Assembly (NCBI GenBank): GCA_030373505.1
Contig: JAUCYS010000002.1
Coordinates: forward strand, 171,329 to 235,328
DNA: 64,000 bases
Direction of reading: 5' to 3'
Origin: Parasphingorhabdus sp.
GTDB taxonomy: Bacteria > Pseudomonadota > Alphaproteobacteria > Sphingomonadales > Sphingomonadaceae
Part shown: positions 36,125 through 44,425 of the stretch, in pieces
Layout of the letters: each line of letters begins with the position of its first letter
How positions within the stretch are numbered: position 1 is the first letter of the stretch
Program-made: the position numbers and the translations under genes
The notes under the pieces: generated by a model
Seen by the model: the letters and a program-made list of their open reading frames with translations, nothing else
Told to the model about the DNA's origin: nothing
Databases searched by the model: none

Positions 36125-38476
36125 CTATATCCCTCGCTGTCCGGAAGCCACAACGCGGGAAAGCGCCGCTCCAGCCTGCGCGGCCGAACGCTTCACCTGC
36201 TCTGGATTGCTGACCGGGCCGTAGAAATTGATGTTGACCGGCGGCGGGCCACCGGCGCTGCCCGCACGCAACGACGAATTGGGCAGCACCATCGGCCCAC
36301 GCGGCGTGCCGAATACTGGCTCTGGTCCACGTTCGCCGACAATGCCAAACTGACCAACGGGTATCAATCCGCCGGTTCCGAAAAAGCCTGCAAAAAGCGA
36401 TCCCAGAGATCCGCCCAGACCACCCTGCCCAAAGATTGCCGTCTCGATACCGTTCAGTGCTTCGTGCAGGATGTTCTGAAGCGTGCGCTGGAACATGGAC
36501 TTGAGCGACTGGAAAAAATTGCGCCCTTCAATGGCGTCGTGCAGCGCGCCCATTATCCCGCCACCTAGCCGATTGCCAAATTCCTCCAGTGCGATTTCGG
36601 CATCGCTGGCGATGCGTGGCAGTTCGCCGATAATATCTTTTAGCCCCTCGAGACTGGCCATGGCGACAAGAGACGGATCGCCTACCGTACTGCTCTCCGC
36701 AACATGACTCTCGAACCGTAGGTCATTACGTTCCGCTTCCAGCTTGCGCCGGGCGGCCTCATGGGTTTCCTTCGAAATGGCACCCGCCGCCAGCGCTGCG
36801 TCCAGTATCGCCAGATCATCGACTATCGCCCGGATTTGCGCCTGTACCGGGAAAAGCCGGTCGATCAGGCCAGCAACATCTGACGCCAGTTCCCGGAACG
36901 CCTCCTTGGTACTCCTGGTTGCGCGCTGCGCCGGATCGACCATCAGCTTTTCAAGCTTGGCCATTTCCTCGCCGATACGCTCGACCATATCGGGCACATA
37001 GCTGTTGCCAACCACCTTGTCGTACAAATCGAAAAACCATCCGCCGACTGCATCCAGCTTGCCCTCGAGCCAGTTGAACACTGCGCCAAGCTTGTCCTGC
37101 AGCCACTGTTTTGCGCCGGTATAAAGCGCCCGCAGAGAGGCGACTGCATTGGGTGCCAGTGACTTGAGCATGTCGAGCGCCACCGTGACCATTTCGGACA
37201 CCGCAGCCTTGGCCGCTTCCCATGCACCGGCAAAATCTCCCTTGAGCAAGGCAGAGATAATTTTGATGATGCCTTCGATCCCGGCACCGAAATAATCGCG
37301 GAAAAAATCGGTGATCGCGCGTAGCAGCGGCATCACCTTGTCGAGTACCGGCTTGACATTGGAGTTCCACCATTGCGTTATCGCCGCGGCAACCCGGTCG
37401 ATAATCGGCTTAATCTTGTCCCAGTTTTGCCACGCAAAATAGATCCCGGCGATCAGCGCCGCCGCTGCCAGCAGAACCGGATTGGCGAGCAGACCGAGCA
37501 GCGCCTTGCCGACAAAGCCGATCACCGGTACCAGAAATCCCAGCCCCTTGATCAGCAGACCGAGCGGCCCGATAATCGCGCCGATCCCGCTGGCCATCAG
37601 CCCGAAGCCCATCAGCAGCGGTCCCGCCGCCGCCAGTCCCAGCCCGATGCCAAGCACCCATTTTTTTGTATCCTGGTCAAGCGATCGCAGCCAACTTACG
37701 ACGTCGCTCGCCCCTTCGGTGAAGGCAGGCATGAGTTCCATAATCACCGCCCCGAATTCTTCCTGCATGTCGCCCCAGCTGTTGGCGAGCTGGGTCACAC
37801 CGCCATCGGCCTTGGCCGCTGCGGCCGCCTGGCCGCCATATTGCCTTTCCAGTTCGGCAAGCATCAGCGCCTGCGCGCCTGCTGTATCGCCCGCCGCGAC
37901 CATCGCCTTGATCTGGTCTTTTTGCTGCTCGCTGAATGTAATCCCGACACGGGTAAGTGCAGTCAGGCCGGTTGCCGGATCATTGAGCGCCTTGCCCAGC
38001 ATGACTGCCGAGCTTTGCAGATCCTGATCGAGCCGTGCCGACAGATCGATCGCCATCTGCTGTGTCCGGGAAAAGACATCATCGCTGATATTGCCAAAGG
38101 TCAGCAGATTCGCTGTGACCCCGTTCAAAATATCCTCATCGCCGAACAGGCTGTTGTTCTGCAGGTCAGAGGCCATGTCCTGCAGCTGCTCACTGGTAAA
38201 GCCCGCCTGATTGCCCATGCTGTCAAGCGCCGCCTCGACCTGCGCCACTGCCTTGGCCTGCTTGCGCGCGCCTCCAACCATCTTGGCTGCCATAATGCCG
38301 AGCGGCGCAGTCAGACCGATCGAGAGGTTCTTGCCCAGCTGCATGGACTTCTTGCCGACCCGGTCGAATGTCGCGCCAAGCTTCTCGCTCTTCCGCTCCG
38401 CCCGCCCGATACCCGCGTCAAGCCCGCTGTCATCAGTGCGCAGTTCGAGAATTGCCTCGCCGAGTTTTTCAGCCAT
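36125..38476 (-). CDS. tail length tape measure protein
   Basis: 783 residues. Alpha-helical N-terminal part with coiled character (MAEKLGEAILELRTDDSGLD), a long Ala-rich region, several hydrophobic stretches at about 270-360 (ILGIGLGLAAAGPLLMGFGL, LLANPVLLAAAALIAG) and a C-terminal part ending near PPVNINFYGPVSNPEQVKRS. The hydrophobic segments may insert in the host membrane. At 783 residues the tail should be about 115 nm by the common 1.5 A per residue rule, an estimate only. The start overlaps the T-chaperone stop by eight bases. Confidence 0.9.
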   Translation of the reverse strand: MAEKLGEAILELRTDDSGLDAGIGRAERKSEKLGATFDRVGKKSMQLGKNLSIGLTAPLGIMAAKMVGGARKQAKAVAQVEAALDSMGNQAGFTSEQLQDMASDLQNNSLFGDEDILNGVTANLLTFGNISDDVFSRTQQMAIDLSARLDQDLQSSAVMLGKALNDPATGLTALTRVGITFSEQQKDQIKAMVAAGDTAGAQALMLAELERQYGGQAAAAAKADGGVTQLANSWGDMQEEFGAVIMELMPAFTEGASDVVSWLRSLDQDTKKWVLGIGLGLAAAGPLLMGFGLMASGIGAIIGPLGLLIKGLGFLVPVIGFVGKALLGLLANPVLLAAAALIAGIYFAWQNWDKIKPIIDRVAAAITQWWNSNVKPVLDKVMPLLRAITDFFRDYFGAGIEGIIKIISALLKGDFAGAWEAAKAAVSEMVTVALDMLKSLAPNAVASLRALYTGAKQWLQDKLGAVFNWLEGKLDAVGGWFFDLYDKVVGNSYVPDMVERIGEEMAKLEKLMVDPAQRATRSTKEAFRELASDVAGLIDRLFPVQAQIRAIVDDLAILDAALAAGAISKETHEAARRKLEAERNDLRFESHVAESSTVGDPSLVAMASLEGLKDIIGELPRIASDAEIALEEFGNRLGGGIMGALHDAIEGRNFFQSLKSMFQRTLQNILHEALNGIETAIFGQGGLGGSLGSLFAGFFGTGGLIPVGQFGIVGERGPEPVFGTPRGPMVLPNSSLRAGSAGGPPPVNINFYGPVSNPEQVKRSAAQAGAALSRVVASGQRGI

Positions 38477-38735
38477 CGTTCGCTCCGGCTTTAATAGCCT
38501 TCTCAGAAGGCTCTGAAGCGCCGCTGACCACCCCGATACCCATGGCTTTCAGCGCCGCCGCGGTCGCTTTGGTTGCCCGCTGGCGTTGCTGCGGCCGGGC
38601 CATGCGTTCCAGTGCGCGATAATGGCGCTCGCGATCAGGCTTTTCGACAGCGCCAATGGCGACCGAATGATCACTCATCGCATCCAGCCGCTCTTCGGCG
38701 TCAAGCTGCGGCATCATGACGGCAAAAGCGCGCAC
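38469..38735 (-). CDS. tail assembly chaperone T part, read by -1 frameshift from G
   Basis: The 88 residues from a GTG at 38735 are the end of a longer open frame that continues upstream without stop to about 39022, inside the G gene. The frame before the GTG reads GDWGDNLARLQRFYGGDPGY then WLAEAPIALV, which is protein-like and typical of phage G-T fusion tails. So this is best read as the T part of a frameshift product, not an independent gene. The T part ends inside the tape measure start. Confidence 0.75.
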   Translation of the reverse strand: MRAFAVMMPQLDAEERLDAMSDHSVAIGAVEKPDRERHYRALERMARPQQRQRATKATAAALKAMGIGVVSGASEPSEKAIKAGANDG

Positions 38736-38740
38736 GAGAG

Positions 38741-39208
38741 CTATCGGCGCTTCGGCGAGCCAGTATCCCGGGTCGCCGCCGTAGAACCGCTGGAGCCGGG
38801 CGAGATTGTCTCCCCAGTCGCCTTCGGGACCGCTATCGCCGGTATCAGGCTGTTGATCATCGCTGCCGCCGACCCGGCCTTCTTCCTCAGCAACAGCGCC
38901 GTAAAAGCCTGGATGATCTCCAGCCTTTGCATTCCCGACAATTTCGCCCTGACCATTTTCGGGACCGGCTCCATGATCGTGTCGCTGATCCGCACGAGCA
39001 GCTTTTCCAGTTCCTGGTCGCCATCCTCGTCGAGCTTGTCACTGGTCATTAGCTCATTCAGCCGCCGCCCGTCAGAAGCAAGCCGCTGGCTGGCCAGGAT
39101 CGACAGTTCTTCGGGAGAAACCAGTTCCTGAAGTTCGCCGTCGATCTTGACCATCGGCCGTTCGACCAGCGTGGCGATATCCAGTAGAGGTTTTCGTTTA
39201 TTGTCCAT
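38741..39208 (-). CDS. tail assembly chaperone G
   Basis: 155 residues, mostly helical, between the tail tube and tape measure genes, the fixed position of lambda gpG and its relatives. It contains GMQRLEIIQAFTALLLRKKAG and ends in a low-complexity Ser/Gly/Arg tail (SPGSSGSTAATRDTGSPKRR), as expected of sequence read past a frameshift site. The -1 frame is open from about 39022 down. The closest match to lambda's GGGAAAG slip site is GGAAAAG at 39002-39008; a site near 38,860-38,930 is also possible. Confidence 0.8.
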   Translation of the reverse strand: MDNKRKPLLDIATLVERPMVKIDGELQELVSPEELSILASQRLASDGRRLNELMTSDKLDEDGDQELEKLLVRISDTIMEPVPKMVRAKLSGMQRLEIIQAFTALLLRKKAGSAAAMINSLIPAIAVPKATGETISPGSSGSTAATRDTGSPKRR

Positions 39209-39210
39209 GA

Positions 39211-39810
39211 TCAGGCCAATGGTGCCTGATGTTGCATGACCAGGCGTCCGAACCGCTCGGCATCACTGGACGCACTAAGATCCTCAAGCGCCGTGAACTC
39301 CAGATCAAGCGCGGCCGGTTTGCCCTTGGTCAGCACCGGTTCCGGATTGCCCGACTGGTAGCAGCGTGGCACCTCATACTGCGCCGCATAGCCACCTCCA
39401 TAAGCAGAAATGCCACGGACCAGCAGCGCATACGTGGTCACTTCCTGCCCCTGGCTCAGTCCCATTGCCTTGAAACCGGCCGTGCCCGAACCTGCGGCAG
39501 TCGTGGTGATTTCCACGTCATTGAGCGCCTTGGCATATTGCTCGAGCGTCATGTCCCACAGCGACAGGCGGATCATCAGATCCTCTTCGGTGCGCCATGC
39601 CTTTACCGGCCCGGTAGAACCGACTGGCCGCGCCTTTTCCAAACTCTGGCTGTGCGCAACCGTCACACCATCGTCCGAATAGTTGCGGTCGCCATTGGTG
39701 CCGACCTTGATCCAGTTGCCAGCAGGCGCTGCATCAATCAGCGGGAATGCCTCGCCAACCGGGGCAAGCCAGAGCGTAAAAGGCGCTCCGATAATTTCAT
39801 AGGGTTCCAT
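39211..39810 (-). CDS. major tail tube protein
   Basis: 199 residues: MEPYEIIGAPFTLWLAPVGE, NWIKVGTNGDRNYSDDGVTV and LEFTALEDLSASSDAERFGRL. The pattern is that of phage tail tube proteins of Mu-like siphoviruses and GTA gp9-like proteins. It stands two bases upstream of the G chaperone and directly downstream of the tail completion genes. It polymerises as hexameric rings. Family call from position and strand pattern. Confidence 0.75.
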   Translation of the reverse strand: MEPYEIIGAPFTLWLAPVGEAFPLIDAAPAGNWIKVGTNGDRNYSDDGVTVAHSQSLEKARPVGSTGPVKAWRTEEDLMIRLSLWDMTLEQYAKALNDVEITTTAAGSGTAGFKAMGLSQGQEVTTYALLVRGISAYGGGYAAQYEVPRCYQSGNPEPVLTKGKPAALDLEFTALEDLSASSDAERFGRLVMQHQAPLA

Positions 39811-39811
39811 T

Positions 39812-40228
39812 TTATACCTCCTCTAGTGAATGAAAAACCTGGAATGACTGGAAAGCGCGTGGCCATGCGGTGAGCGGATCGCGTCCGATCGAAAAACCGC
39901 CTGCATGGCGCACCCAGTGGATCAATACGCCCGCATGGACACTGCGCCGTGTCCGCCGCAGCACGGTTGCCGCTGTCCGGCTCAGTGCCGCCGCCAAACC
40001 GGGCGTCGGCGCATAGGAGAACAGGTCAAAGCGCTGTGTGTCGGCTTCCAGATAGCTGCCATCGGTCAGCGATGTCCCACCCGATGGCGCGATAACCAAG
40101 GCATCGCGCGGCATAAATTCTGCCTGATCGGGCGGGAGTTCGCCGCCAAAGATGTGGTTCCCGGCAAGGTCTGTGACGCTGGCTTCAGCAGCAAGCAGAG
40201 CAACAAGGGCGGCGACAATATCAGCCAT
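39812..40228 (-). CDS. DUF3168-like tail terminator protein
   Basis: 138 residues. Begins MADIVAALVALLAAEASVTD with the pattern LPPDQAEFMPRDALVIAPSG and DTQRFDLFSYAPTPGLAAAL of the DUF3168 (lambda gpU, SPP1 gp17-like) family, which caps the tail tube. The ATG at 40228 overlaps the previous gene by eight bases. Upstream in-frame codons belong to that gene's frame overlap and are not used. Confidence 0.75.
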   Translation of the reverse strand: MADIVAALVALLAAEASVTDLAGNHIFGGELPPDQAEFMPRDALVIAPSGGTSLTDGSYLEADTQRFDLFSYAPTPGLAAALSRTAATVLRRTRRSVHAGVLIHWVRHAGGFSIGRDPLTAWPRAFQSFQVFHSLEEV

Positions 40229-40655
40229 TGCCCTGTCCCCCGCTATAGGATTTGCGGATACGCCCGGCGAGCAGCGGATACTGGACGTCGGCTGCAGGTC
40301 GCAGATAGGGGTTGGCCGGAATCGTAACCGACTGCGCGAATACAACCCCGCCGTCAGGCTGGGGGATTGCCAGCGCCTTGGCCCTTTTGGGAACGATCAC
40401 CCCGCCCAACTCGTGGATCAGCGCATAGACAACATCGCGCACGCCCCAGACACCCTTCACACCATCAGCAATCGGTTCGGCATAGTCGATGACATCAATA
40501 CCGCCCTCCAGCACGCCGGTGCGGTTTTTCCATCCATGACTGCCCTTCGCCTGGGTGACGCAGGCTGCCATGGTCCGGTTGACGCCGTCCTGCTGTGCGG
40601 CGCGCATCTTTGCTGTGACCTGCTTGCCCCGCCAGACAAGAGATTTGCGGGCCAT
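40221..40655 (-). CDS. HK97 gp10-like tail completion protein
   Basis: 144 residues, basic: MARKSLVWRGKQVTAKMRAA, GSHGWKNRTGVLEGGIDV and a C-terminal VTIPANPYLRPAADVQ. The NRTG-L-GGI and PANPYLRPA blocks fit the HK97 gp10 / GTA gp8 neck family. One base overlap with the upstream gene's stop. Family call moderate. Confidence 0.7.
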   Translation of the reverse strand: MARKSLVWRGKQVTAKMRAAQQDGVNRTMAACVTQAKGSHGWKNRTGVLEGGIDVIDYAEPIADGVKGVWGVRDVVYALIHELGGVIVPKRAKALAIPQPDGGVVFAQSVTIPANPYLRPAADVQYPLLAGRIRKSYSGGQGNG

Positions 40656-41002
40656 CAGCCAATCCTCCGCAAATTGGCTTCGCGGTGCGTATGCTTGTGC
40701 TGAAGCGGTCCCTCGACCTTCAGCCGTCCGAAATGGATGATATCCCCGCTACGATTCGTGACCGATATCAGCTCATCCTCGGGTTGCAGATCGGCACCAA
40801 GCGCGAACAGGCCGCGTACATCCTCGATCAATGCGGACCGCTCGTCGCCAACCACCTCCCGGCCGGATGTTGACCAGACAAAACAGGGCAGCGGATCTCC
40901 GACAGGCTGAAAATCCGGCTCGCCCGGATTGTTCCAGCCATCGGTTCCGGTTGCCTGATTGCGCTCGACCTGCGCCCGCATGGTGAGACGCCCCGCGATC
41001 AT
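40655..41002 (-). CDS. head-tail connector (stopper-like)
   Basis: 115 residues from ATG at 41002 (MIAGRLTMRAQVERNQATGT). Middle DPLPCFVWSTSGREVVGDER then LGADLQPEDELISVTNRSGD is the beta-barrel pattern of head-tail stoppers. It lies between the small membrane protein and the gp10-like gene. The exact family is uncertain. A longer frame exists upstream but overlaps the membrane protein gene entirely. Confidence 0.65.
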   Translation of the reverse strand: MIAGRLTMRAQVERNQATGTDGWNNPGEPDFQPVGDPLPCFVWSTSGREVVGDERSALIEDVRGLFALGADLQPEDELISVTNRSGDIIHFGRLKVEGPLQHKHTHREANLRRIG

Positions 41003-41205
41003 GCCTGCCACCGGTATTTGACCCAATCCCAAGCCAGCCATCCAATCGACAGCAAAATGAACAGCCAGGGAAATATGATTATGGCCAGGACAAGGACTGT
41101 TTCCCATGTCCCGACTGTAAATTTCCAAGGATTGCCAAGCAGGCAAAATGCGCCAAAGCTCAATGCCGCCCATGATATCAGCAGGACCAGAGCCAGATCG
41201 CTCAT
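40999..41205 (-). CDS. small membrane protein in the connector cluster
   Basis: 68 residues (MSDLALVLLISWAALSFGAF...) with two hydrophobic helices at about 2-20 and 32-55. It overlaps the stop of the adaptor gene by four bases (ATGA) and the start of the stopper gene. A membrane protein inside the head-tail connector genes is unusual; it might be a late accessory such as an exclusion or lysis-timing factor. Function unknown. Confidence 0.65.
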   Translation of the reverse strand: MSDLALVLLISWAALSFGAFCLLGNPWKFTVGTWETVLVLAIIIFPWLFILLSIGWLAWDWVKYRWQA

Positions 41206-41768
41206 GCCATCACCATCGACTGACGCGAAACCAGTCCTTCGAAAATCGCTTCCCGGTCCGCCGCCATGTCGCCCGACAGCGTGAATGAATAATCGCCGGC
41301 CTTTTCGCTTTTCAGCCCGCCGCGATAGGTGAGGTCCAGCTGGATCAGCTTGATCGTCGCTTCCTCGCGCGCCGCCGCTTCGCCGATCGGTGTATAGGTG
41401 ACGCGCACCATCGGCGCCCAATGGCTTCGCCCGTTCGGTCCGCTGGTCAGCCGTTGCAGCGTGCGTCCGCCATGCAATATCGCATAATCACCGGCAGCCA
41501 GCGTGATCTCCGCAGAGGCATCTTCGCTGTTGCCTGGATCAATCTCGACAACTGCCATGGGCTCGCTGCTATTGATTGGTCGCATCATGCGGTGCGTTCG
41601 CCGGAAGCGCGAGTCCGGATCGGCCGGATCGCCCAGCGTCACTTCAATCTCGCCCGCCACGCCAAAGCGCGCGTCGAGTTCGGCGGCGATCCCGTCGATC
41701 ATCGCCTGCAGCTCGCCATCGGACAGATCGCTGCCCGTGCGTTCCTTGACCCGGTCGAGCAGCGCCAT
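41202..41768 (-). CDS. head-tail adaptor protein
   Basis: 188 residues: MALLDRVKERTGSDLSDGEL then QAMIDGIAAELDARFGVAGE is the helical opening of phage head-tail adaptor proteins (gp6/gp15-like, Mu gp36 position). The middle is beta-rich (AAGDYAILHGGRTLQRL). The last part ADREAIFEGLVSRQSMVMA completes the helix bundle. It follows the capsid cluster. Confidence 0.75.
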   Translation of the reverse strand: MALLDRVKERTGSDLSDGELQAMIDGIAAELDARFGVAGEIEVTLGDPADPDSRFRRTHRMMRPINSSEPMAVVEIDPGNSEDASAEITLAAGDYAILHGGRTLQRLTSGPNGRSHWAPMVRVTYTPIGEAAAREEATIKLIQLDLTYRGGLKSEKAGDYSFTLSGDMAADREAIFEGLVSRQSMVMA

Positions 41769-41774
41769 TTTGGA

Positions 41775-42254
41775 TTACTGCGCGTCGGTGGGTGCTGCCG
41801 GTGGCAGTAGCGCTTTTGCAGCAGCGATAGCAGCGGCAAAGTCAAAAGCCGGAGGCATGCCGGTGAGCTTTGCGGCGAGCTCGTCTGTCAGGGACGCAAA
41901 AGCCTCGACTGTGCCAACACCCTGATCAGCCAGCTTCTTCGCAGTAGCGGCACCGATGCCGCCAATATCTGTCAGTGCAGGCGGCTTGGGAGGATCGCCC
42001 TTGCCGCCGCCAGGCTTCTGTTCCTTGTCGGAGCCACCCTTTTTTTCCTTGTTCGGGCTGGGCTTGTTTTCTTTTTGGTCGCTTCCCGACTTCGCCTTCT
42101 TCAGCTTGCCGTCGACCAGGCCAAAACGCTCCACCGCACTGTCGGGAATCGCGTCGCCGGGCGTGCAGTAAAGCGTTGCCGCTTTTGCGTGGCCCACTTC
42201 CACCAATGCCGTTTTGTCAGCATTCAAATAAAGTCGTTGTTTTGCAATCTGCAT
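41775..42254 (-). CDS. virion-cluster protein with helix-hairpin-helix domain
   Basis: 159 residues in three parts: an N-terminal 50-residue segment (MQIAKQRLYLNADKTALVEV), a Lys/Pro-rich linker at 50-92, and a helix-hairpin-helix domain at about 93-150 (LTDIGGIGAATAKKLADQGV, GTVEAFASL). HhH domains bind DNA non-specifically. Position between capsid and connector genes suggests it may coat DNA or the capsid interior. The linker and Ala/Pro-rich end look disordered. The N-terminal segment is unknown. Confidence 0.75.
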   Translation of the reverse strand: MQIAKQRLYLNADKTALVEVGHAKAATLYCTPGDAIPDSAVERFGLVDGKLKKAKSGSDQKENKPSPNKEKKGGSDKEQKPGGGKGDPPKPPALTDIGGIGAATAKKLADQGVGTVEAFASLTDELAAKLTGMPPAFDFAAAIAAAKALLPPAAPTDAQ

Positions 42255-42280
42255 GTACAGTTTCCCTTCTCTCTTTGGAC

Positions 42281-42544
42281 CTATTCAGTCTTGGCCCACA
42301 GCACGTGCAGGAAATCGCCCGTGGTGTCGGTTGTGTCGTTTTCGATTGTATTGTGCTTGCCCGCGGTGATCGCGAACTCGGCCGTGCGGTCTACGCGGGT
42401 TGGAGGGGCGCCATCGGTGATATGTTCGACCGATAGCAACGTATCGCCGGGTACCAGATGGCCCTGCACGACATGCTCGCCGACCGGTCCACCCGGTATC
42501 AGGCAACAGCCGACTGCCCCTGAAAATCCTGAAATCGTACCCAT
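42281..42544 (-). CDS. small capsid-cluster protein, possible decoration protein
   Basis: 87 residues, beta-rich: MGTISGFSGAVGCCLIPGGP, VGEHVVQGHLVPGDTLLSVE and AEFAITAGKHNTIENDTTD. It follows the capsid gene after 96 bases. Small beta proteins in this place are often capsid decoration proteins, but no motif proves it here. Confidence 0.55.
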   Translation of the reverse strand: MGTISGFSGAVGCCLIPGGPVGEHVVQGHLVPGDTLLSVEHITDGAPPTRVDRTAEFAITAGKHNTIENDTTDTTGDFLHVLWAKTE

Positions 42545-42640
42545 GTTAAAATCTCCTCAAGTCAATGGCCGGGCGTGCGGATCTCGCCACCTCAAGATCC
42601 TGATGCGCGCCCGGCCATCTTCGCCCCGCTCCCCCCAGGC

Positions 42641-43960
42641 TTAAATGCCAGTGACCTCGCAGAAAGCGGCTGGACGGAAGAACACGAGAGCGAATCGGGT
42701 GTCGCCGCGTACCGTGCGCTTGCCTTCGGTGAACTGGGTGCCGACAAAGCCGATCAGGATATCCACGCCCTTGCGTTCGAACAGGCTGACCCATGCTGGC
42801 TGGAACGAACCGGTGTAGCCGGTGCCCGCGGCTTGCGCGTCCTGCTGCACAACCGGCAGGCCCCACAATCGCTCCGGTCCAGCCTCGCTCGGGCTTCCCC
42901 AGATATAAATTCCGTCCGCGGTGCGCAGCAGCCGGATGTCCTGCCAGTCTTCCGGGTGCATCACATGATGCGTTGGCACAGCGCGCCCGGTGACACGGAT
43001 CTTGGTCATTGCCTTGAAGAACGCATCGGGTACCGGATCGGCGCCCTTTGCCTGGGTCTGGATGCCCACAAGATTGGCCAGACCGCGCAGGTTAGGTGCG
43101 GTGCCATTGCCGACCAGACATTGCCCGTCCAGCCGCTGGCGCAATCCAAAAGTCAATCGGCTGTTGATGTAGCCTTCCATCATCGGCACGTCTTCCAGCT
43201 GTTCGTCGGTCACCGGCACGCTGTCGGTGATTTTCTGAACCGGCGACGTCCTTTCGGTGAATGCGAAACTGGATTCCGCATAGGCTCCGCCTTCAGCAGT
43301 TTCCGCAGCCGCATGGGTCCGCAAGGTTTCCTCCATATACGGAAGGGCCGCCTGGCCGGTCCGGAACATCGGAATGATGTCGAGCAGCTGGATCGGGCGC
43401 GAAACCGCCTCGGTGAAACCGGGAAGACGGATGCTTTCGGAGGCATAGCCGCTGCCTGTTTCCAGCAGCGCCTTTGAGCCGAGAGTGTTATATGCAGCAC
43501 CCTTGGCCAGCGCGTCCGAAGCCCAGACATCATCATAGCTGAAAGCGATACCACCGCCTGCACCCTTTGCCGCCCATTCCTGATAGCTCTTCTCCTCTGC
43601 TACCATTTCGCCAAGCGATTTGATCCGCTCGCGCTCGGACGGGTAATTGCCCTTGCCGCCTGGGAATTTGAACTGCCGCGGCGCCGCCTTCTCGCGATCG
43701 GCATGCTCCAGCGCAGCCTTCTCGGCGCCTTCAATCGTTTCGGCATGTTGGGCCAGTGCATCGGCCTCGTCATTCAGGGCTTTAACCTTTTCGGCAACCG
43801 CAACTCCGCCCTTGACCTTATCGCCCAGGCAGGTGACCTTGCTGAAATCATACTGGCCGTCATCGGTTTTCGCCTGCTCGAAAATCTTGCCCAGCTCGAC
43901 CTGCTTGACGCCCAGCTTCTCGCGCGCCTGCTTGGCGGTCAAATTCTTCACTTCATCCAT
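42641..43960 (-). CDS. major capsid protein, HK97 fold, with delta domain
   Basis: 439 residues. Residues 1-110 are helical and charged, an internal scaffold (delta) domain usually removed by the protease. The mature part starts about 110-120; landmarks are ESIRLPGFTEAVSRPIQLLD, MEETLRTHAAAETAEGGAY, the RQRLDGQCLVGNGTAPNLRG turn, MHPEDWQDIRLL and WGLPVVQQDA. These are classic for HK97-type phage capsids. The protease gene is upstream but separated by the cargo genes. Confidence 0.93.
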   Translation of the reverse strand: MDEVKNLTAKQAREKLGVKQVELGKIFEQAKTDDGQYDFSKVTCLGDKVKGGVAVAEKVKALNDEADALAQHAETIEGAEKAALEHADREKAAPRQFKFPGGKGNYPSERERIKSLGEMVAEEKSYQEWAAKGAGGGIAFSYDDVWASDALAKGAAYNTLGSKALLETGSGYASESIRLPGFTEAVSRPIQLLDIIPMFRTGQAALPYMEETLRTHAAAETAEGGAYAESSFAFTERTSPVQKITDSVPVTDEQLEDVPMMEGYINSRLTFGLRQRLDGQCLVGNGTAPNLRGLANLVGIQTQAKGADPVPDAFFKAMTKIRVTGRAVPTHHVMHPEDWQDIRLLRTADGIYIWGSPSEAGPERLWGLPVVQQDAQAAGTGYTGSFQPAWVSLFERKGVDILIGFVGTQFTEGKRTVRGDTRFALVFFRPAAFCEVTGI

Positions 43961-44029
43961 CGATCAAAACTCCTGCATATCGCTTGTTGATATCCAGGCT
44001 ATATGGGCGCAGCTCTCGCCTGACCGCGC

Positions 44030-44047
44030 CCCGGACCTGTGTCCGGG
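44030..44047. terminator. CCCGGAC hairpin in the spacer
   Basis: Seven-bp stem CCCGGAC / GTCCGGG with a four-base loop. An identical stem with another 4-base loop lies at 55130-55147, the only other place in the prophage where I noted it. No U-run follows here, so terminator function is uncertain. Confidence 0.4.
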
Positions 44048-44277
44048 ACTGATCAAATGATGATGAGGGAATCGCGACCGGCAGATGCAAACAATCCTCC
44101 CGGCGCAATGGGCAGGATAAACGAAAAAGCGCCGCGATGGCAATCATCACGACGCGGTCGGCAGAAAACATGCCGTATTTCCGTTTTAAGAGGGTCTAAG
44201 AGGTGGGTTAAGGAGGTTGCTGCTGGTCAAATAGCCAAAAGACTTCTCTCGCGCCATTCTGGGTCAGTTCCGGTGAT

Positions 44278-44293
44278 GCCCTCAGCTGAGGGC
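44278..44293. repeat. 16-bp perfect palindrome
   Basis: GCCCTCAGCTGAGGGC, perfect over 16 bases, between capsid gene and chrA. It may be the end of an operon or an operator for chrA; no second copy was found nearby. Confidence 0.45.
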
Positions 44294-44396
44294 TAATCCT
44301 AACAGGAGAAAGGCAGGAAGCGCAACAAATTCGGTCATTCGCGCTCATGCAAATTTCTGCCTGATTCGCGGTCCGACCGCTTTAATTGGAGACCAT

Positions 44397-44425
44397 TTGA
44401 CAGCTCCCCAAAAGCGGACAAGAAT
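44397..44425 (+). promoter_or_regulatory. Candidate sigma-70-type promoter of chrA
   Basis: TTGACA at 44397-44402, a 17-base spacer and AAGAAT at 44420-44425. The -35 is perfect and the -10 matches four of six bases. It lies 187 bases before the chrA ATG, on the strand opposite to the phage late operon, so the cargo could be expressed from the silent prophage. Confidence 0.5.
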
